Positions 16,979 to 25,902 of a stretch of 64,000 nucleotides of DNA are shown here, piece by piece (the first letter of the stretch is position 1; each line of letters starts with the position of its first letter). The notes beneath the pieces were generated by a model. The model saw nothing but the letters and a program-made list of their open reading frames with translations. It was not told the DNA's origin and did not search any database. The position numbers and the translations under genes are program-made. The DNA lies in the NCBI GenBank assembly GCA_945913255.1, contig CAMEDC010000006.1:1-64000 (forward strand), read 5' to 3'. This DNA is from an uncultured Lachnospiraceae bacterium. Its GTDB lineage: Bacteria > Bacillota > Clostridia > Lachnospirales > Lachnospiraceae.

Positions 16979-18304
16979 ATGATGAAAAGCGGAATTTTTG
17001 ACATCGAACAGCAAAAAAATGCTGTGCAAACTCTTATCAAATATGATATGCTATCTCTCGACGATGCTATCAACATTAAAAAAATGACTGATAGAAACGA
17101 GAGAAATATGAAAAAGCAAGCTGTTGACGCTGTTCATAGAACACTCAATGGCGAGCAAAGAACAATTAAATATTTGGAATCAAAGGGTCTGTATCAGACG
17201 ATTATGGCTGACAAGTCCAGAATCACAGCAAAAACGCTCGATGATTTGTATGACAAGCTTTTCGTCTATTACAATCTTGCTATTGACAGCACTGTTTTGA
17301 GCGAAGTGTTTAAACGAGCTCTGGACGAGAAAGCTCAGACTGAAAACAATAGTCCACAGACGATTACTCGCTATGAATACGACTTCAAGCGCTCCATATC
17401 AGCTGATTTCGCAAAGCGAGATATCAGACAAATCACAAAACAGGACTTGAAAGCATACACGCAATCGTATGTAAACAGCTCACATCCTACCAGAAAATCA
17501 TTTCTGGCTTACAAAGGAGTGTTGAATCTGATTTTCGACTATGCTGTCGAACATGATATCATTGCAACAAGCCCAGTCCCAGCGATTCGTAACAGCGTGT
17601 ATCTGAAAAGCTGTGTAGCGCCTCAGAATCGACCAGAAGACAAGATTTTCTCACCAGATGAAATAAATATCATCAAGAAGAAAATAATGGCTTATATGGG
17701 CTCTAAACGTTATAGCGGATACTTCATTAACGGATATGCAATGCTACTTTCAATCGAGACTGGTATGCGGTCAGCTGAGCTCTGTGCTCTGAAATGGACT
17801 GATATTGACGAAGCTGGTAAGACGATACACATTCACGCTCAACAGCTGTCACAGAAGCCCAAGGGAGCTCACAAAAAGCAATATGTCTATGCAGAGTACA
17901 CAAAGGACGAGAAAGGCATTTCACGAGGTGGAAGGTATTTTCCTTTAACAGTTGCAATCAAAGCCATTCTGGACGAGCTGAGAGCTCTACAGACACGTTT
18001 GAACATTAGCTCGGAGTTCATCTTCTGTCACGAAAACGGTGACTGGATAAAGACAGACGCATACGAGACATGCTTGCGGCGTTTGTGCAGGAACATCGGC
18101 TTGGATGTAACGAACAATCACGCATTCAGAATGAGCTTGAATTCAAACGTATTCATATCACAGCTGAATCTGCCCGTGACAGAAAGAGCGAGGTTGCTGG
18201 GACACTCAGTCGAGACAAATTTACGTTATTACAGTTATGCAGCCAAAGATAATTTGTGTGATATTTGTGAGCTTTTAAACAATGTCTCACCCAGTCTCAC
18301 CTAA
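16979..18304 (+). CDS. int: Tyrosine site-specific integrase
   Basis: The 441-aa recombinase has an Arm/SAM-like DNA-binding region (about 90-215) and a catalytic domain with Arg264 (TGMRSAELCALKW), His381 and Arg384 (NNHAFRM), His409 (LLGHS) and nucleophile Tyr418 (LRYYSY). All catalytic residues are in place. It integrates the element into the 3' end of tRNA-Leu and, with Xis, excises it. The gene ends 72 bp from the attachment core and points at the tRNA. A roughly 90-residue N-terminal extension precedes the usual phage-integrase start. Confidence 0.92.
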   Translation: MMKSGIFDIEQQKNAVQTLIKYDMLSLDDAINIKKMTDRNERNMKKQAVDAVHRTLNGEQRTIKYLESKGLYQTIMADKSRITAKTLDDLYDKLFVYYNLAIDSTVLSEVFKRALDEKAQTENNSPQTITRYEYDFKRSISADFAKRDIRQITKQDLKAYTQSYVNSSHPTRKSFLAYKGVLNLIFDYAVEHDIIATSPVPAIRNSVYLKSCVAPQNRPEDKIFSPDEINIIKKKIMAYMGSKRYSGYFINGYAMLLSIETGMRSAELCALKWTDIDEAGKTIHIHAQQLSQKPKGAHKKQYVYAEYTKDEKGISRGGRYFPLTVAIKAILDELRALQTRLNISSEFIFCHENGDWIKTDAYETCLRRLCRNIGLDVTNNHAFRMSLNSNVFISQLNLPVTERARLLGHSVETNLRYYSYAAKDNLCDICELLNNVSPSLT

Positions 18305-18375
18305 TTCAAAAATTAACAGACAAAAAAAGAACCTCAAATCCGCCAAAATTCAAGGTTCTTACAAAAAACAACTAA

Positions 18376-18396
18376 TGCGGAAGATGGGACTTGAAC
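18376..18396. other. Attachment site within tRNA-Leu
   Basis: Second copy of the 21-bp repeat, forming the acceptor and T-arm end of the intact tRNA-Leu gene. Confidence 0.88.
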
Positions 18397-18459
18397 CCAC
18401 ACGGTATTGCTACCACAAGATCCTTAGTCTTGCTCGTCTGCCAGTTCCGACACTTCCGC
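18376..18459 (-). tRNA. tRNA-Leu (anticodon AAG)
   Basis: The class II tRNA is 84 nt. The acceptor GCGGAAG pairs with CTTCCGC, and the anticodon stem CAAGA/TCTTG has loop CTAAGGA (anticodon AAG). The long variable arm is GTGGTAGCAATAC-like, and the T arm is GTGGG-TTCAAGT-CCCAT with discriminator A. CCA is not encoded. An A34 anticodon implies inosine modification for wobble reading of CUN codons. Confidence 0.93.
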
Positions 18460-18504
18460 ATGCGATATTCAATGCATTTACGCATTACGCACCGCGCAAG
18501 TATC

Positions 18505-18533
18505 ATATTAGCATCTCAAGCCATAAAAGTCAA
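18505..18533 (-). promoter_or_regulatory. Promoter of tRNA-Leu
   Basis: On the minus strand TTGACT, a 17-bp spacer and TAATAT end 45 bp upstream of the tRNA. Confidence 0.7.
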
Positions 18534-18598
18534 CAAATTTTTGAAAAAATTTGCACAATTACTCCACCCGGATCTGAGAGTTCACTCCGCAAGGCAGT

Positions 18599-20824
18599 TT
18601 ACTCCGCCAGATACATTTTCAAGCCGCCCTCTATCCGTGATACCGTGTCCTCCAGGCTTCTGCTGCCGTCCAGATAAGAGCCGAGCTCGTCAATCAGCAC
18701 TTCCCGTATCTTGGCATCCTCCACAACCGGTCTGTCAAGCTGTCTGCACAGAGCCATCAGTTTGTCAGCTGTCTCCTGCGGATAGGCATTAATATTGAAT
18801 ATTTCCGAGCCGCCGTCTCCAACCTCAATCTCCGTGCAGGCAGCGATATCCGAACGATCAACTGCCGACAGTTTTTCCAGGCAGGACACATTGACAGGGT
18901 ATCCTGTATAGTAATCAGTGCCCTGCACTGCCTCAGATAACGAGAACCTAACAAAATCCTTCGCCGTATCCTGATACTTGCTCTTGCTACAAACACTCAT
19001 CAGGCAGGAGGGTACAAAACAATTTTCAAAAGCCGTAAAGTCACCTTTGATAAAATCCACAATTGCCACATCAAACATACTGCCGTTAAAGCCTGTGCTC
19101 TCATCAAATGCCAGCTTCACACGGGATGCCAGATCCCATTCATTATATGCATGCCCGTTTCTGCCGTTACTGTCGTCATGCTTTTCTACCACGCCGCTGT
19201 TCTTGGCGATTTTTTTCAGATATTCAAGATTCTCTTTCAATATATCCTGATTCAATTTTCCGTCAGATACCATTTCCCCGCAAAAATACGGATAAAACAA
19301 ATCCACCAGTTCTTCAACCGTCTGGGCTCCCAGATAGCTTTCCTGCTTTCCTTCCAGAAAAGCGGAAAGTGTCTTCAGTGAAGCCATATTCTCTGCCGAG
19401 ATATCCCTTCCCATTGCAAAAGTAAAGCCGAATTCCATGGGCACTGTAAAGCGTCTGCCGTCCTCGCGGACATAAGCTCCCGTCACATTGGCAAGAATTT
19501 CTCCCGATTCCTCCAAGGGCGCCACTGTCTCCTGCAAATCTGCCAAAAGCCCCTTTTCCGCATAAGATTCCATATCCAGATGATCCAGCACCAGAATATC
19601 AGGTGCCTCCTCTCCCATCAGCATGGTATTGAGTTTCTGATAGACTTCATTATAATCAAGCGTCTTTCCCGCATATTTATCATTGTAGGAATAAGCGTAC
19701 TCCAGTTCAATCAGAACCTCCGGGTGCTCCCGGTGATAAAGTGCTGCCGCATTCTGTAACAGAAAGCTTTCTTCCACCGCAACGAGTTTTAAAACTTCCG
19801 TTACTTCATTGACAGCATCCGGGTCATATTGATATTTCTCCAAAGTAATGCTGCCATTTTCCTGTTGGAACAACGCATGGATACTGCCGTCCGACAGAGC
19901 AGCCATCCCGATGCACCAGCAGTTAGTCAGGGCAAAGCCCGTTTCCGAACCGTCCAGCAGTTTTTCCCATTCTGTCTTACCTGCTTCGCAGCGGAAGATG
20001 CCATCCCCTCCCGCAGAAATCAGGGTTCCGTCCGGCAACACACAAAACTCTATTCCAACCGGGCTACTCCGGTCAAAAGGAATAATTTCTGAATTATTGC
20101 TTTCCCCGCCTTTCCACTTCTCAATGCTGTTTACTCCTCCCCCGTTGTCCAGCGCCGCCAGATACAGGTTTTCGCCGTCTGACAAAATGTTATCATCATA
20201 GTAATTGCCTGTATTTTGCTCGCTTTTCAAAATGCTTCCGTCTTCACCGGACAGCGTATCAAGAGACAGCCCCGAATAAGTGAGAAGCGTTCCATTATCC
20301 AGAGCTGCTATCCCATTTATGACCTCATAGCAGCCCCAGTCTTCATTTAGCTCCGTCCACCTTTCCGGCGTAATATCCCGTGCCGTTTTCCCATCACTTC
20401 TCCAGAGGTGTCCCTTATAGGAATCTTCCTCCGAATCCGTATAAGCCGCATACAGGTATTGGGTATTGTCTCCTGCCTCCATCAGCCTTACATCCAGCCA
20501 CTTCTGCGCCGGAATCGCTATTGTCTGAAGCCACTCCCGGGTCACATCTGTAAACTTTTCATTCTGATATTCCCATTCCTGTAAGGCAAGATTCTCGCCC
20601 TGCTCCTTTGCCATCAAAAGATGTAACCTGCCATCTGACACAAACAGCTGCTTTGCTGTCCAGCCGTCCCATTCGTCCGGAAGCTGTTGCTGCGTCTGCA
20701 CAAATCTTCCCTTTATCTCCTCCGGTTGTTCCTTTTTCGTCTCTTCTTTTGCTCCACAGCCTGTCAGTGCTCCCAGAAATAATGCCGCACTGATAAACCA
20801 GGCCAAAACTTTTTTCGTTCTCAT
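18599..20824 (-). CDS. Extracellular solute-binding lipoprotein with N-terminal propeller-like region
   Basis: About 741 aa. The lipoprotein signal has lipobox LTGC (start at 20824, GGAGG eight bases upstream). The first half (about 40-350) has repeating W/G-rich blades (for example GSILKSEQNTG, then DGENLYLAALDNG) suggesting a beta-propeller. The second half resembles family 1 solute-binding proteins (YHREHPEVLIELEYAYSYND, then LLADLQETVAPLEESGE). Such proteins normally deliver sugars to ABC importers, but no permease genes are adjacent and the gene stands alone. The propeller fusion is unusual, and the ligand is unknown. Confidence 0.75.
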   Translation of the reverse strand: MRTKKVLAWFISAALFLGALTGCGAKEETKKEQPEEIKGRFVQTQQQLPDEWDGWTAKQLFVSDGRLHLLMAKEQGENLALQEWEYQNEKFTDVTREWLQTIAIPAQKWLDVRLMEAGDNTQYLYAAYTDSEEDSYKGHLWRSDGKTARDITPERWTELNEDWGCYEVINGIAALDNGTLLTYSGLSLDTLSGEDGSILKSEQNTGNYYDDNILSDGENLYLAALDNGGGVNSIEKWKGGESNNSEIIPFDRSSPVGIEFCVLPDGTLISAGGDGIFRCEAGKTEWEKLLDGSETGFALTNCWCIGMAALSDGSIHALFQQENGSITLEKYQYDPDAVNEVTEVLKLVAVEESFLLQNAAALYHREHPEVLIELEYAYSYNDKYAGKTLDYNEVYQKLNTMLMGEEAPDILVLDHLDMESYAEKGLLADLQETVAPLEESGEILANVTGAYVREDGRRFTVPMEFGFTFAMGRDISAENMASLKTLSAFLEGKQESYLGAQTVEELVDLFYPYFCGEMVSDGKLNQDILKENLEYLKKIAKNSGVVEKHDDSNGRNGHAYNEWDLASRVKLAFDESTGFNGSMFDVAIVDFIKGDFTAFENCFVPSCLMSVCSKSKYQDTAKDFVRFSLSEAVQGTDYYTGYPVNVSCLEKLSAVDRSDIAACTEIEVGDGGSEIFNINAYPQETADKLMALCRQLDRPVVEDAKIREVLIDELGSYLDGSRSLEDTVSRIEGGLKMYLAE

Positions 20825-21062
20825 TTTCACTACCTCCTGCATGCCGCAATTTACGACTGCAAATTTCTCTTCCAAAACACAATAGCATACTACACACATT
20901 TCGTATCTTAACCGTATCCTAAATGTATCATGAGAAAGTATTAAGATTTAAAATGAGATTCAATGACTTCCAGAGAAAAATGTTACTTTTTTCAGACAGA
21001 ATCAAAAAAGTGTAGCTTCCACTACACAGAAGAAAAGAGGAAAATCTTTAGGAGGAGAAAGG

Positions 21063-22067
21063 GTGTCGATTATGCAACAAAAAAAATGGTGGAAATTATT
21101 GTTCATACTGATTTTATTGGGTATTCTGTACTATACCTTCCGGGATTCTATGGGGGATATTCTGCAACAGCTTGCCGCAACGCCACTGTACCTATTGCTT
21201 CTCATCAGTCTCTGCCCGGTGGGCTACCTGCTTCTGGAAGGACATATAGTATGGCTCGTTGCACACAGAAATACCAGTAGCTTCACTTATGGAAATGGAA
21301 CAAAAAACGCATTCTGCTGCGCTTTTTACCGTGTCGCCACACTGGGCAGCGGTTCCGGCGTTGCAGGCATCTATTATCTGAACAAAGTTGGACTTCCCAT
21401 CGCCAATGCCACGGGGATGGTCCTCTTCCAATACACACTCCACAAAGCATCCATGTCCCTCTACAGTCTGATCATGCTTCTCCTTCAATTTTCTTTCATC
21501 AAAAAGACTTACGACTCCTATATCCACTATATTTTTGTTGGCTTTTTGCTGACAATTCTCATTGCCGGAGTTCTTCTGTCTGTAACACTTATCCCGCAGG
21601 TGCAGAACTGGTACCAGTTCCTCAGCCGGAAAATCATAGAGAGAAATCCGAAATGGGAGGATAAACTGGAAAAAATCGGAACACAGCTTGCTCTTTTACA
21701 GTCAGAAGGTAGTGCCATCGCAAAAGATAAAGTGCTGCTCCTACGCATCGTCCTGACAAACCTTGCAAAATTCTCCTGCTGGTACATAATTCCCTTTATC
21801 ATACTACACTCTCAGACAGAACTCACATTGCTTCAGACACTGACAGTCACCTCCCTTGTCCTGTCACTGGCCGGAGTGATTCCTACCCCTGCAGGTATCG
21901 GCTCTATCGAGGCACTGTTTCTGCTTCTGTATTCCAGGCTGATTTCTCAGTCTCTCGCAGCTTCTGCCATGCTATTATTCCGCTATGCCACAATGCTTCT
22001 GCCCTGTATCCTTGGTGGAGTGATTATTCTCATCGAAAAATTACAAGAAAAGAACCGGACAGCTTAA
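21063..22067 (+). CDS. Flippase-like integral membrane protein (UPF0104/LPG synthase TM family)
   Basis: The 334-aa protein has eight or more helices of the lysylphosphatidylglycerol synthase transmembrane (YbhN/AglD-like) family. Recognisable segments are the helix 4 region and the conserved LAGVIPTPAGIGSIEALFLLLY near residue 275. Family members are membrane-flippase domains for lipids or lipid-linked saccharides. The GTG start at 21063 is seven bases after AGGAGG, and an ATG three codons later is an alternative. It is divergent from the solute-binding lipoprotein gene, with 238 bp between them that hold promoters but no gene. Confidence 0.8.
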   Translation: MSIMQQKKWWKLLFILILLGILYYTFRDSMGDILQQLAATPLYLLLLISLCPVGYLLLEGHIVWLVAHRNTSSFTYGNGTKNAFCCAFYRVATLGSGSGVAGIYYLNKVGLPIANATGMVLFQYTLHKASMSLYSLIMLLLQFSFIKKTYDSYIHYIFVGFLLTILIAGVLLSVTLIPQVQNWYQFLSRKIIERNPKWEDKLEKIGTQLALLQSEGSAIAKDKVLLLRIVLTNLAKFSCWYIIPFIILHSQTELTLLQTLTVTSLVLSLAGVIPTPAGIGSIEALFLLLYSRLISQSLAASAMLLFRYATMLLPCILGGVIILIEKLQEKNRTA

Positions 22068-22080
22068 CTGCCCGGTTCTT
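22049..22080. terminator. Convergent terminator
   Basis: AAGAACCGGACAG pairs with CTGCCCGGTTCTT (one mismatch). It lies between the flippase-like gene and kdgK, with a T-rich tail on the minus strand (TTCTTTTCTTG). Confidence 0.75.
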
Positions 22081-22107
22081 ACTATAGTATTGAGATTTCT
22101 CCTGTCT

Positions 22108-23139
22108 TTATCTCTGAACACGTCCGGAAGCATCGCCGCCAGCCAGAGTCTCAACTTCCTTTCTGGAAACCAGATTGAAGTCGCCGGGGATGGTGTGCTT
22201 CAATGCGGAAGCAGCTACACCGAACTCAAGAGCATCCTTGAAGTTCTTGCCATCCAGCATACCGCAGATTACGCCGCCTGCGAAAGAGTCGCCGCCGCCG
22301 ACACGGTCAACGATGGGATGAATGCTGTACTCCTTGGAGTGATAGAACTCCTTGGTATCTCTGGAGTAAATACATGCGGACCAGCCGTTGTCAGATGCGG
22401 AATGGCTGACACGCAGGGAGGAAATGCAGTACTCAAAGTTGTAGTCTGCTACCATCTGCTCGAAGATGGACTTGTATCCAGCCAGTTCCAGGTCACCACT
22501 GGTAACGTCAGTCTTACCGGGCTTATAGCCAAGAACCAGTTCAGCATCCTCTTCGTTTCCGATACATACATCAACATACTGCATCAGGTTCTTCATAACC
22601 TTCTGAGCCTTCTCGGAAGACCACAACTTCTTACGGAAGTTCAAGTCTACGGAAACCTTTACGCCATGCTTCTTGGCAGCCTTCAGAGCTTCCTCGGTCA
22701 GAACTGCTGCTGCATCGGATACAGCGGGAGTAATGCCGGTGAAATGGAACCAATCTGCATCCTTGAAAATATCATCAAAATCAAAGTCTGCTGCTGTTGC
22801 GGTAGAAATAGAGGAATGTGCTCTGTCGTAAACAACCTTGGAAGGTCTCATGGAAGAACCGCTCTCCAAGAAGTAGATACCAAGTCTCTCACCGCACTTT
22901 GCGATGTGCTTTGTGCCTACATTGTACTTTCTCAGGGCAGCTACTGCGCACTCACCAATCTCATTGTTAGGAACTGCAGTTACGAATTCTGCATCGTGGC
23001 CGTAGTTAGCCAGAGATACTGCTACGTTAGCCTCGCCGCCGCCGTAGCAAACATCAAACTCGTCTGCCTGGATAAATTTCTCATTGTTGGGGGTGGACAG
23101 TCTCAGCATAATCTCACCCATGGTAATCACTTTTGCCAT
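22108..23139 (-). CDS. kdgK: 2-keto-3-deoxygluconate kinase
   Basis: The 343-aa PfkB-family sugar kinase has the first signature YGGGEANVAVSLANYG and the C-terminal ATP/anion-hole signature DRVGGGDSFAGG with catalytic Asp. In this operon it should phosphorylate KDG to KDPG for the aldolase encoded just upstream. The start is ATG 23139 after GAAAGGAA; a longer reading has no site. It is the last gene of the uronate operon, ending at the terminator at 22049-22080. The length and the neighbouring eda favour KdgK over fructokinase. Confidence 0.9.
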   Translation of the reverse strand: MAKVITMGEIMLRLSTPNNEKFIQADEFDVCYGGGEANVAVSLANYGHDAEFVTAVPNNEIGECAVAALRKYNVGTKHIAKCGERLGIYFLESGSSMRPSKVVYDRAHSSISTATAADFDFDDIFKDADWFHFTGITPAVSDAAAVLTEEALKAAKKHGVKVSVDLNFRKKLWSSEKAQKVMKNLMQYVDVCIGNEEDAELVLGYKPGKTDVTSGDLELAGYKSIFEQMVADYNFEYCISSLRVSHSASDNGWSACIYSRDTKEFYHSKEYSIHPIVDRVGGGDSFAGGVICGMLDGKNFKDALEFGVAASALKHTIPGDFNLVSRKEVETLAGGDASGRVQR

Positions 23140-23218
23140 TGTTGTAAATTCCTTTCTATTTTCGTTTGCGGATACTGTTTGCATACAAATCCGCTCGTGA
23201 TACATTTTCTATGTGCTC

Positions 23219-24178
23219 TTATTTCTGCAGAAGATGGATTGCGAATCCGCCTACTTCTTCCTTCAGATAGATTGCCTTGTACTTACCCTTGTCGTCCTTC
23301 TTGGGCTCTTCAAATTCAACGCCGAGAACAGTGCTCATGTAATTGACAGCTCTCTCGATATAGTTTGTTCTGATAGCAATGTGACCGTTGGTGCCCTTGA
23401 AAGGCGTCTTCATCACTTCTACAACAGCACCGGAGAAGATGGAGCTGTTACCAACCTTAACAGGCAGACCAAACAGGAAACCGTAACGGTTTGCAATCTT
23501 CAAAGCCTCTTCTTCATTTTCAGCATTGATGCCGATGTGAGCAAGTTCAAATCCGAGCATGGTCTGAACGGCTTCTCTGGTCAGCTGCTCAATCTTATCC
23601 CACTCACCTGCATTAATCAAGTCGCCGGGAACCATCCAGGAACCGCCGCAAGCGATAATCTTGGGGAAGTCAAGATAAGAGGTCAGGTTCTTAGCATTGA
23701 TTCCGCCGGTAGGCATGAACTTCATGTTTACATAAGGAGCTGCCATAGCCTTAATTTTTGCAAGACCGCCGGACTGCTCTGCAGGGAAGAATTTTACAAC
23801 ATCAAGGCCAAGCTCAATTGCCTGCTCAATGTCGGAAGGGCTGGAAGTACCGGGAGTGATGGGCACACCCTTCTCAATACAATACTTCACTGTGTTGGGA
23901 TTTAAGCCGGGGCTGACAATAAACTTAGCACCTGCTGCAACCGCTGCATCCACCTGCTCTGCATTCAGTACGGTACCTGCACCGACACACATCTCAGGGA
24001 AGTTCTCGGTCATAATCTTGATAGCGCCTGCTGCTGCGCTGGTACGGAAAGTAACTTCTGCACAGGGAAGTCCGCCTGCACAAAGAGCTTTCGCAAGAGG
24101 AAGTGCATCCTCTTCTCTGTCGATCTTAACGACAGGAACAATACCGATTTTGCTGATTTGCTCTAATACTGCGTTCAT
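23219..24178 (-). CDS. eda: KDPG aldolase fused to a VOC-type domain
   Basis: In the 319-aa protein, residues 1-205 are a complete KDPG/KHG aldolase: Glu41 and Arg45 in CAEVTFRT, Schiff-base Lys130 in DVVKFFPAE, and the phosphate loop CGGSWMVP. It splits KDPG to pyruvate and glyceraldehyde 3-phosphate. Residues 210-319 add a glyoxalase/VOC-like domain (FELAHIGINAENEEEA, then HIAIRTNYIERAVNYM). It may be structural or may act on a related sugar acid. Ordinary Eda is about 210 aa, so the extension is a true fusion. It lies between the dhuI-like gene and kdgK in one operon. Confidence 0.9.
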   Translation of the reverse strand: MNAVLEQISKIGIVPVVKIDREEDALPLAKALCAGGLPCAEVTFRTSAAAGAIKIMTENFPEMCVGAGTVLNAEQVDAAVAAGAKFIVSPGLNPNTVKYCIEKGVPITPGTSSPSDIEQAIELGLDVVKFFPAEQSGGLAKIKAMAAPYVNMKFMPTGGINAKNLTSYLDFPKIIACGGSWMVPGDLINAGEWDKIEQLTREAVQTMLGFELAHIGINAENEEEALKIANRYGFLFGLPVKVGNSSIFSGAVVEVMKTPFKGTNGHIAIRTNYIERAVNYMSTVLGVEFEEPKKDDKGKYKAIYLKEEVGGFAIHLLQK

Positions 24179-24245
24179 AATTTCCTCTTTCTGTATGCTT
24201 TCGCATACGATTTTTATTCTTTAAGTTAATCGATACTCTGCTTTA

Positions 24246-24884
24246 CTAAGCAAGAATCTCTTTTACTGCCGCTGCGATTTTGTCACACTTACAGTTTGCA
24301 AAGAAATACTCCTTAAACTTGTCACCGGACAACGCACCCTTTACAAGGTCTCTGTCAAGATTCTGCAGAATGGTAACCATATCCTTATGAGTTACCTCCT
24401 TCACCTTGTCCAGAATCTTCTTGTTTCTCTGCTCAGGCTCCACTCTCTCAGGGGGATAACCGCCGCCACCGGGTGCACAGAACAGTTTCTCGAAGGTGTA
24501 CTGCAGATTCAGCTCACCGCCCCAGCCGAAATTCTCAGCGAAAGGCAACGCCACACAGTTTCCGTCGTTTACCTGGGAAAACAGGTAAGCATCCAGAGGA
24601 GACTCGATGTGTCCGCAGAGAACCTTGGGGAAGGAATTGCAGGCAAGCATTGCGCCTTCGCCGGTACCACAGCCTGTGATGACATAATCGGCTGCTCCGG
24701 AGTTAAGCAGTACAGCTGCCAGAATACCGTTCTGCACATAGGTCAGGGGATTGGGATCCTCCGCACCGCACATACCGTAGTTGAACACTTCATGTCCCAT
24801 GGGTTCCACAACCTTCTTCAGGGTTGCACAGATCATTTCATTTTTGGCTGCCTGGCTGTTTTCATTGATTAATGCGATTTTCAT
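24246..24884 (-). CDS. RpiB/LacA/LacB-family isomerase (DhuI-like)
   Basis: The 212-aa protein has the RpiB-family core: the nucleotide-like start MKIALINENSQAAKNE, NYG, then the anion-hole CGTGEGAMLACNSFP with the catalytic Cys. It is longer than RpiB (about 150 aa). Its place beside kduD, eda and kdgK matches the streptococcal DhuI type, which isomerises 4-deoxy-5-hexosulose uronate, the step usually assigned to KduI. Because kduI is also in the operon, it might instead act on another uronate intermediate. The start at 24884 has GGAGG seven bases upstream; upstream in-frame codons run into a structured intergenic element. Confidence 0.8.
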   Translation of the reverse strand: MKIALINENSQAAKNEMICATLKKVVEPMGHEVFNYGMCGAEDPNPLTYVQNGILAAVLLNSGAADYVITGCGTGEGAMLACNSFPKVLCGHIESPLDAYLFSQVNDGNCVALPFAENFGWGGELNLQYTFEKLFCAPGGGGYPPERVEPEQRNKKILDKVKEVTHKDMVTILQNLDRDLVKGALSGDKFKEYFFANCKCDKIAAAVKEILA

Positions 24885-24914
24885 GAAATTGCCTCCATTT
24901 CTTTTATCTCGTTC

Positions 24915-25031
24915 ACACCACACGCCGAAACGCTTTGCATTCCGGCGGCGTTTTACGCGCCAAAAAGTCTGCCACGCATATACGCGTGCAAGCACGGTAT
25001 ATGCACTTCAGACTTCTTGGCTTTGTGGTGT
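24915..25031 (-). other. Large multi-stem structure within the uronate operon
   Basis: ACACCACA (24915-24922) pairs with TGTGGTGT (25024-25031). Inside, GCCAAAAAGTCTG pairs with CAGACTTCTTGGC, and GCATATAC with GTATATGC. A side hairpin CGCCG/CGGCG makes a three-way junction. It lies between kduD and the dhuI-like gene, without a T-run, so an RNA-processing or expression-balancing element is likely. Confidence 0.6.
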
Positions 25032-25035
25032 TCGA

Positions 25036-25839
25036 CTACTCGGGCTGCTTGCCGATGTAAGCAAGGATACCGCCGTCAACGTAAAGGATATGTCCGTTTA
25101 CCGCATTGGATGCTTCAGAAGCAAGGAATACAGCGGGACCGGTCAGTTCTTCGGGCTTTAACCATCTGTTTGCAGGAGTCTTCGCGCAGATGAACTGGTC
25201 GAAAGGATGTCTGCTTCCGTCAGGCTGCTTCTCACGCAGAGGTGCTGTCTGAGGAGTCTCGATATAGCCGGGTCCAAGGCCGTTACACTGGATATTATAC
25301 TGACCGTACTCGGAACAGATATTCTTTGTCAGCATCTTCAGACCGCCCTTTGCTGCCGCATATGCGGATACGGTCTCACGACCAAGCTCGGACATCATGG
25401 AGCAGATGTTGATAATCTTTCCGTGACCCTTCTTAATCATAGCAGGAATGACTGCCTTGGATACGATAAAGGGAGCATTCAGGTCAACATCAATCACCTG
25501 TCTGAACTGCTCTGCGGTCATGTCTGTCATGGGAATTCTCTTGATGATACCGGCATTGTTTACCAGAATATCAATCACACCGACTTCCTTCTCAATCTGA
25601 GCTACCATCGCATTTACTGCTTCCTCATTGGTAACATCACATACATAGCCGTGAGCCTTGATGCCTTTTTCAGCATATGCTGCCAGACCCTTGTCAACCA
25701 GCTCCTGCTTGATGTCGTTGAAGCAAATGGTTGCGCCTGCCTCAGCGTATGCGGATGCAATTGCAAAACCGATACCGTAAGATGCTCCGGTTACCAATGC
25801 TACTTTGCCTTCCAGGGAAAAATTGATAAAGTCACTCAT
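25036..25839 (-). CDS. kduD: 2-dehydro-3-deoxy-D-gluconate 5-dehydrogenase (SDR)
   Basis: The 267-aa classical short-chain dehydrogenase has the cofactor loop VTGASYGIGFAIA, NNAG, catalytic Ser (ICSMMSELG), Tyr and Lys (YAAAKG). It closely matches the KduD/gluconate 5-dehydrogenase branch. In the pathway it reduces 2,5-diketo-3-deoxygluconate to KDG with NADH. It is the second gene of the operon, 63 bp after kduI. The C-terminus (DGGILAYIGKQPE) is typical. Confidence 0.9.
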   Translation of the reverse strand: MSDFINFSLEGKVALVTGASYGIGFAIASAYAEAGATICFNDIKQELVDKGLAAYAEKGIKAHGYVCDVTNEEAVNAMVAQIEKEVGVIDILVNNAGIIKRIPMTDMTAEQFRQVIDVDLNAPFIVSKAVIPAMIKKGHGKIINICSMMSELGRETVSAYAAAKGGLKMLTKNICSEYGQYNIQCNGLGPGYIETPQTAPLREKQPDGSRHPFDQFICAKTPANRWLKPEELTGPAVFLASEASNAVNGHILYVDGGILAYIGKQPE

Positions 25840-25902
25840 GTTTCTTTCTCCTTTTCTTCATTATGATATTTATGAAAAATGCTATACACTTTTCATAATA
25901 AA

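Larger units (their letters stand above)
13630..18396 (+). mobile_element. Integrative mobilizable element in tRNA-Leu
   Basis: The 4.77-kb element is bounded by an identical 21-bp direct repeat equal to the 3' end of tRNA-Leu(AAG). Contents in order are excisionase, replication initiator, relaxase and tyrosine integrase, all on the plus strand. Base composition is more A+T-rich than the flanks. It has no coupling protein or type IV secretion genes, so it must borrow a conjugation machine to move. No cargo gene is visible. The tRNA gene at its right end remains intact. Confidence 0.9.

Noticed and set aside
22090-23346. Long plus-strand frame opposite kdgK
   Set aside because: It is antisense to a clear PfkB kinase and shows no family features. 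The open frame follows from codon bias of kdgK.
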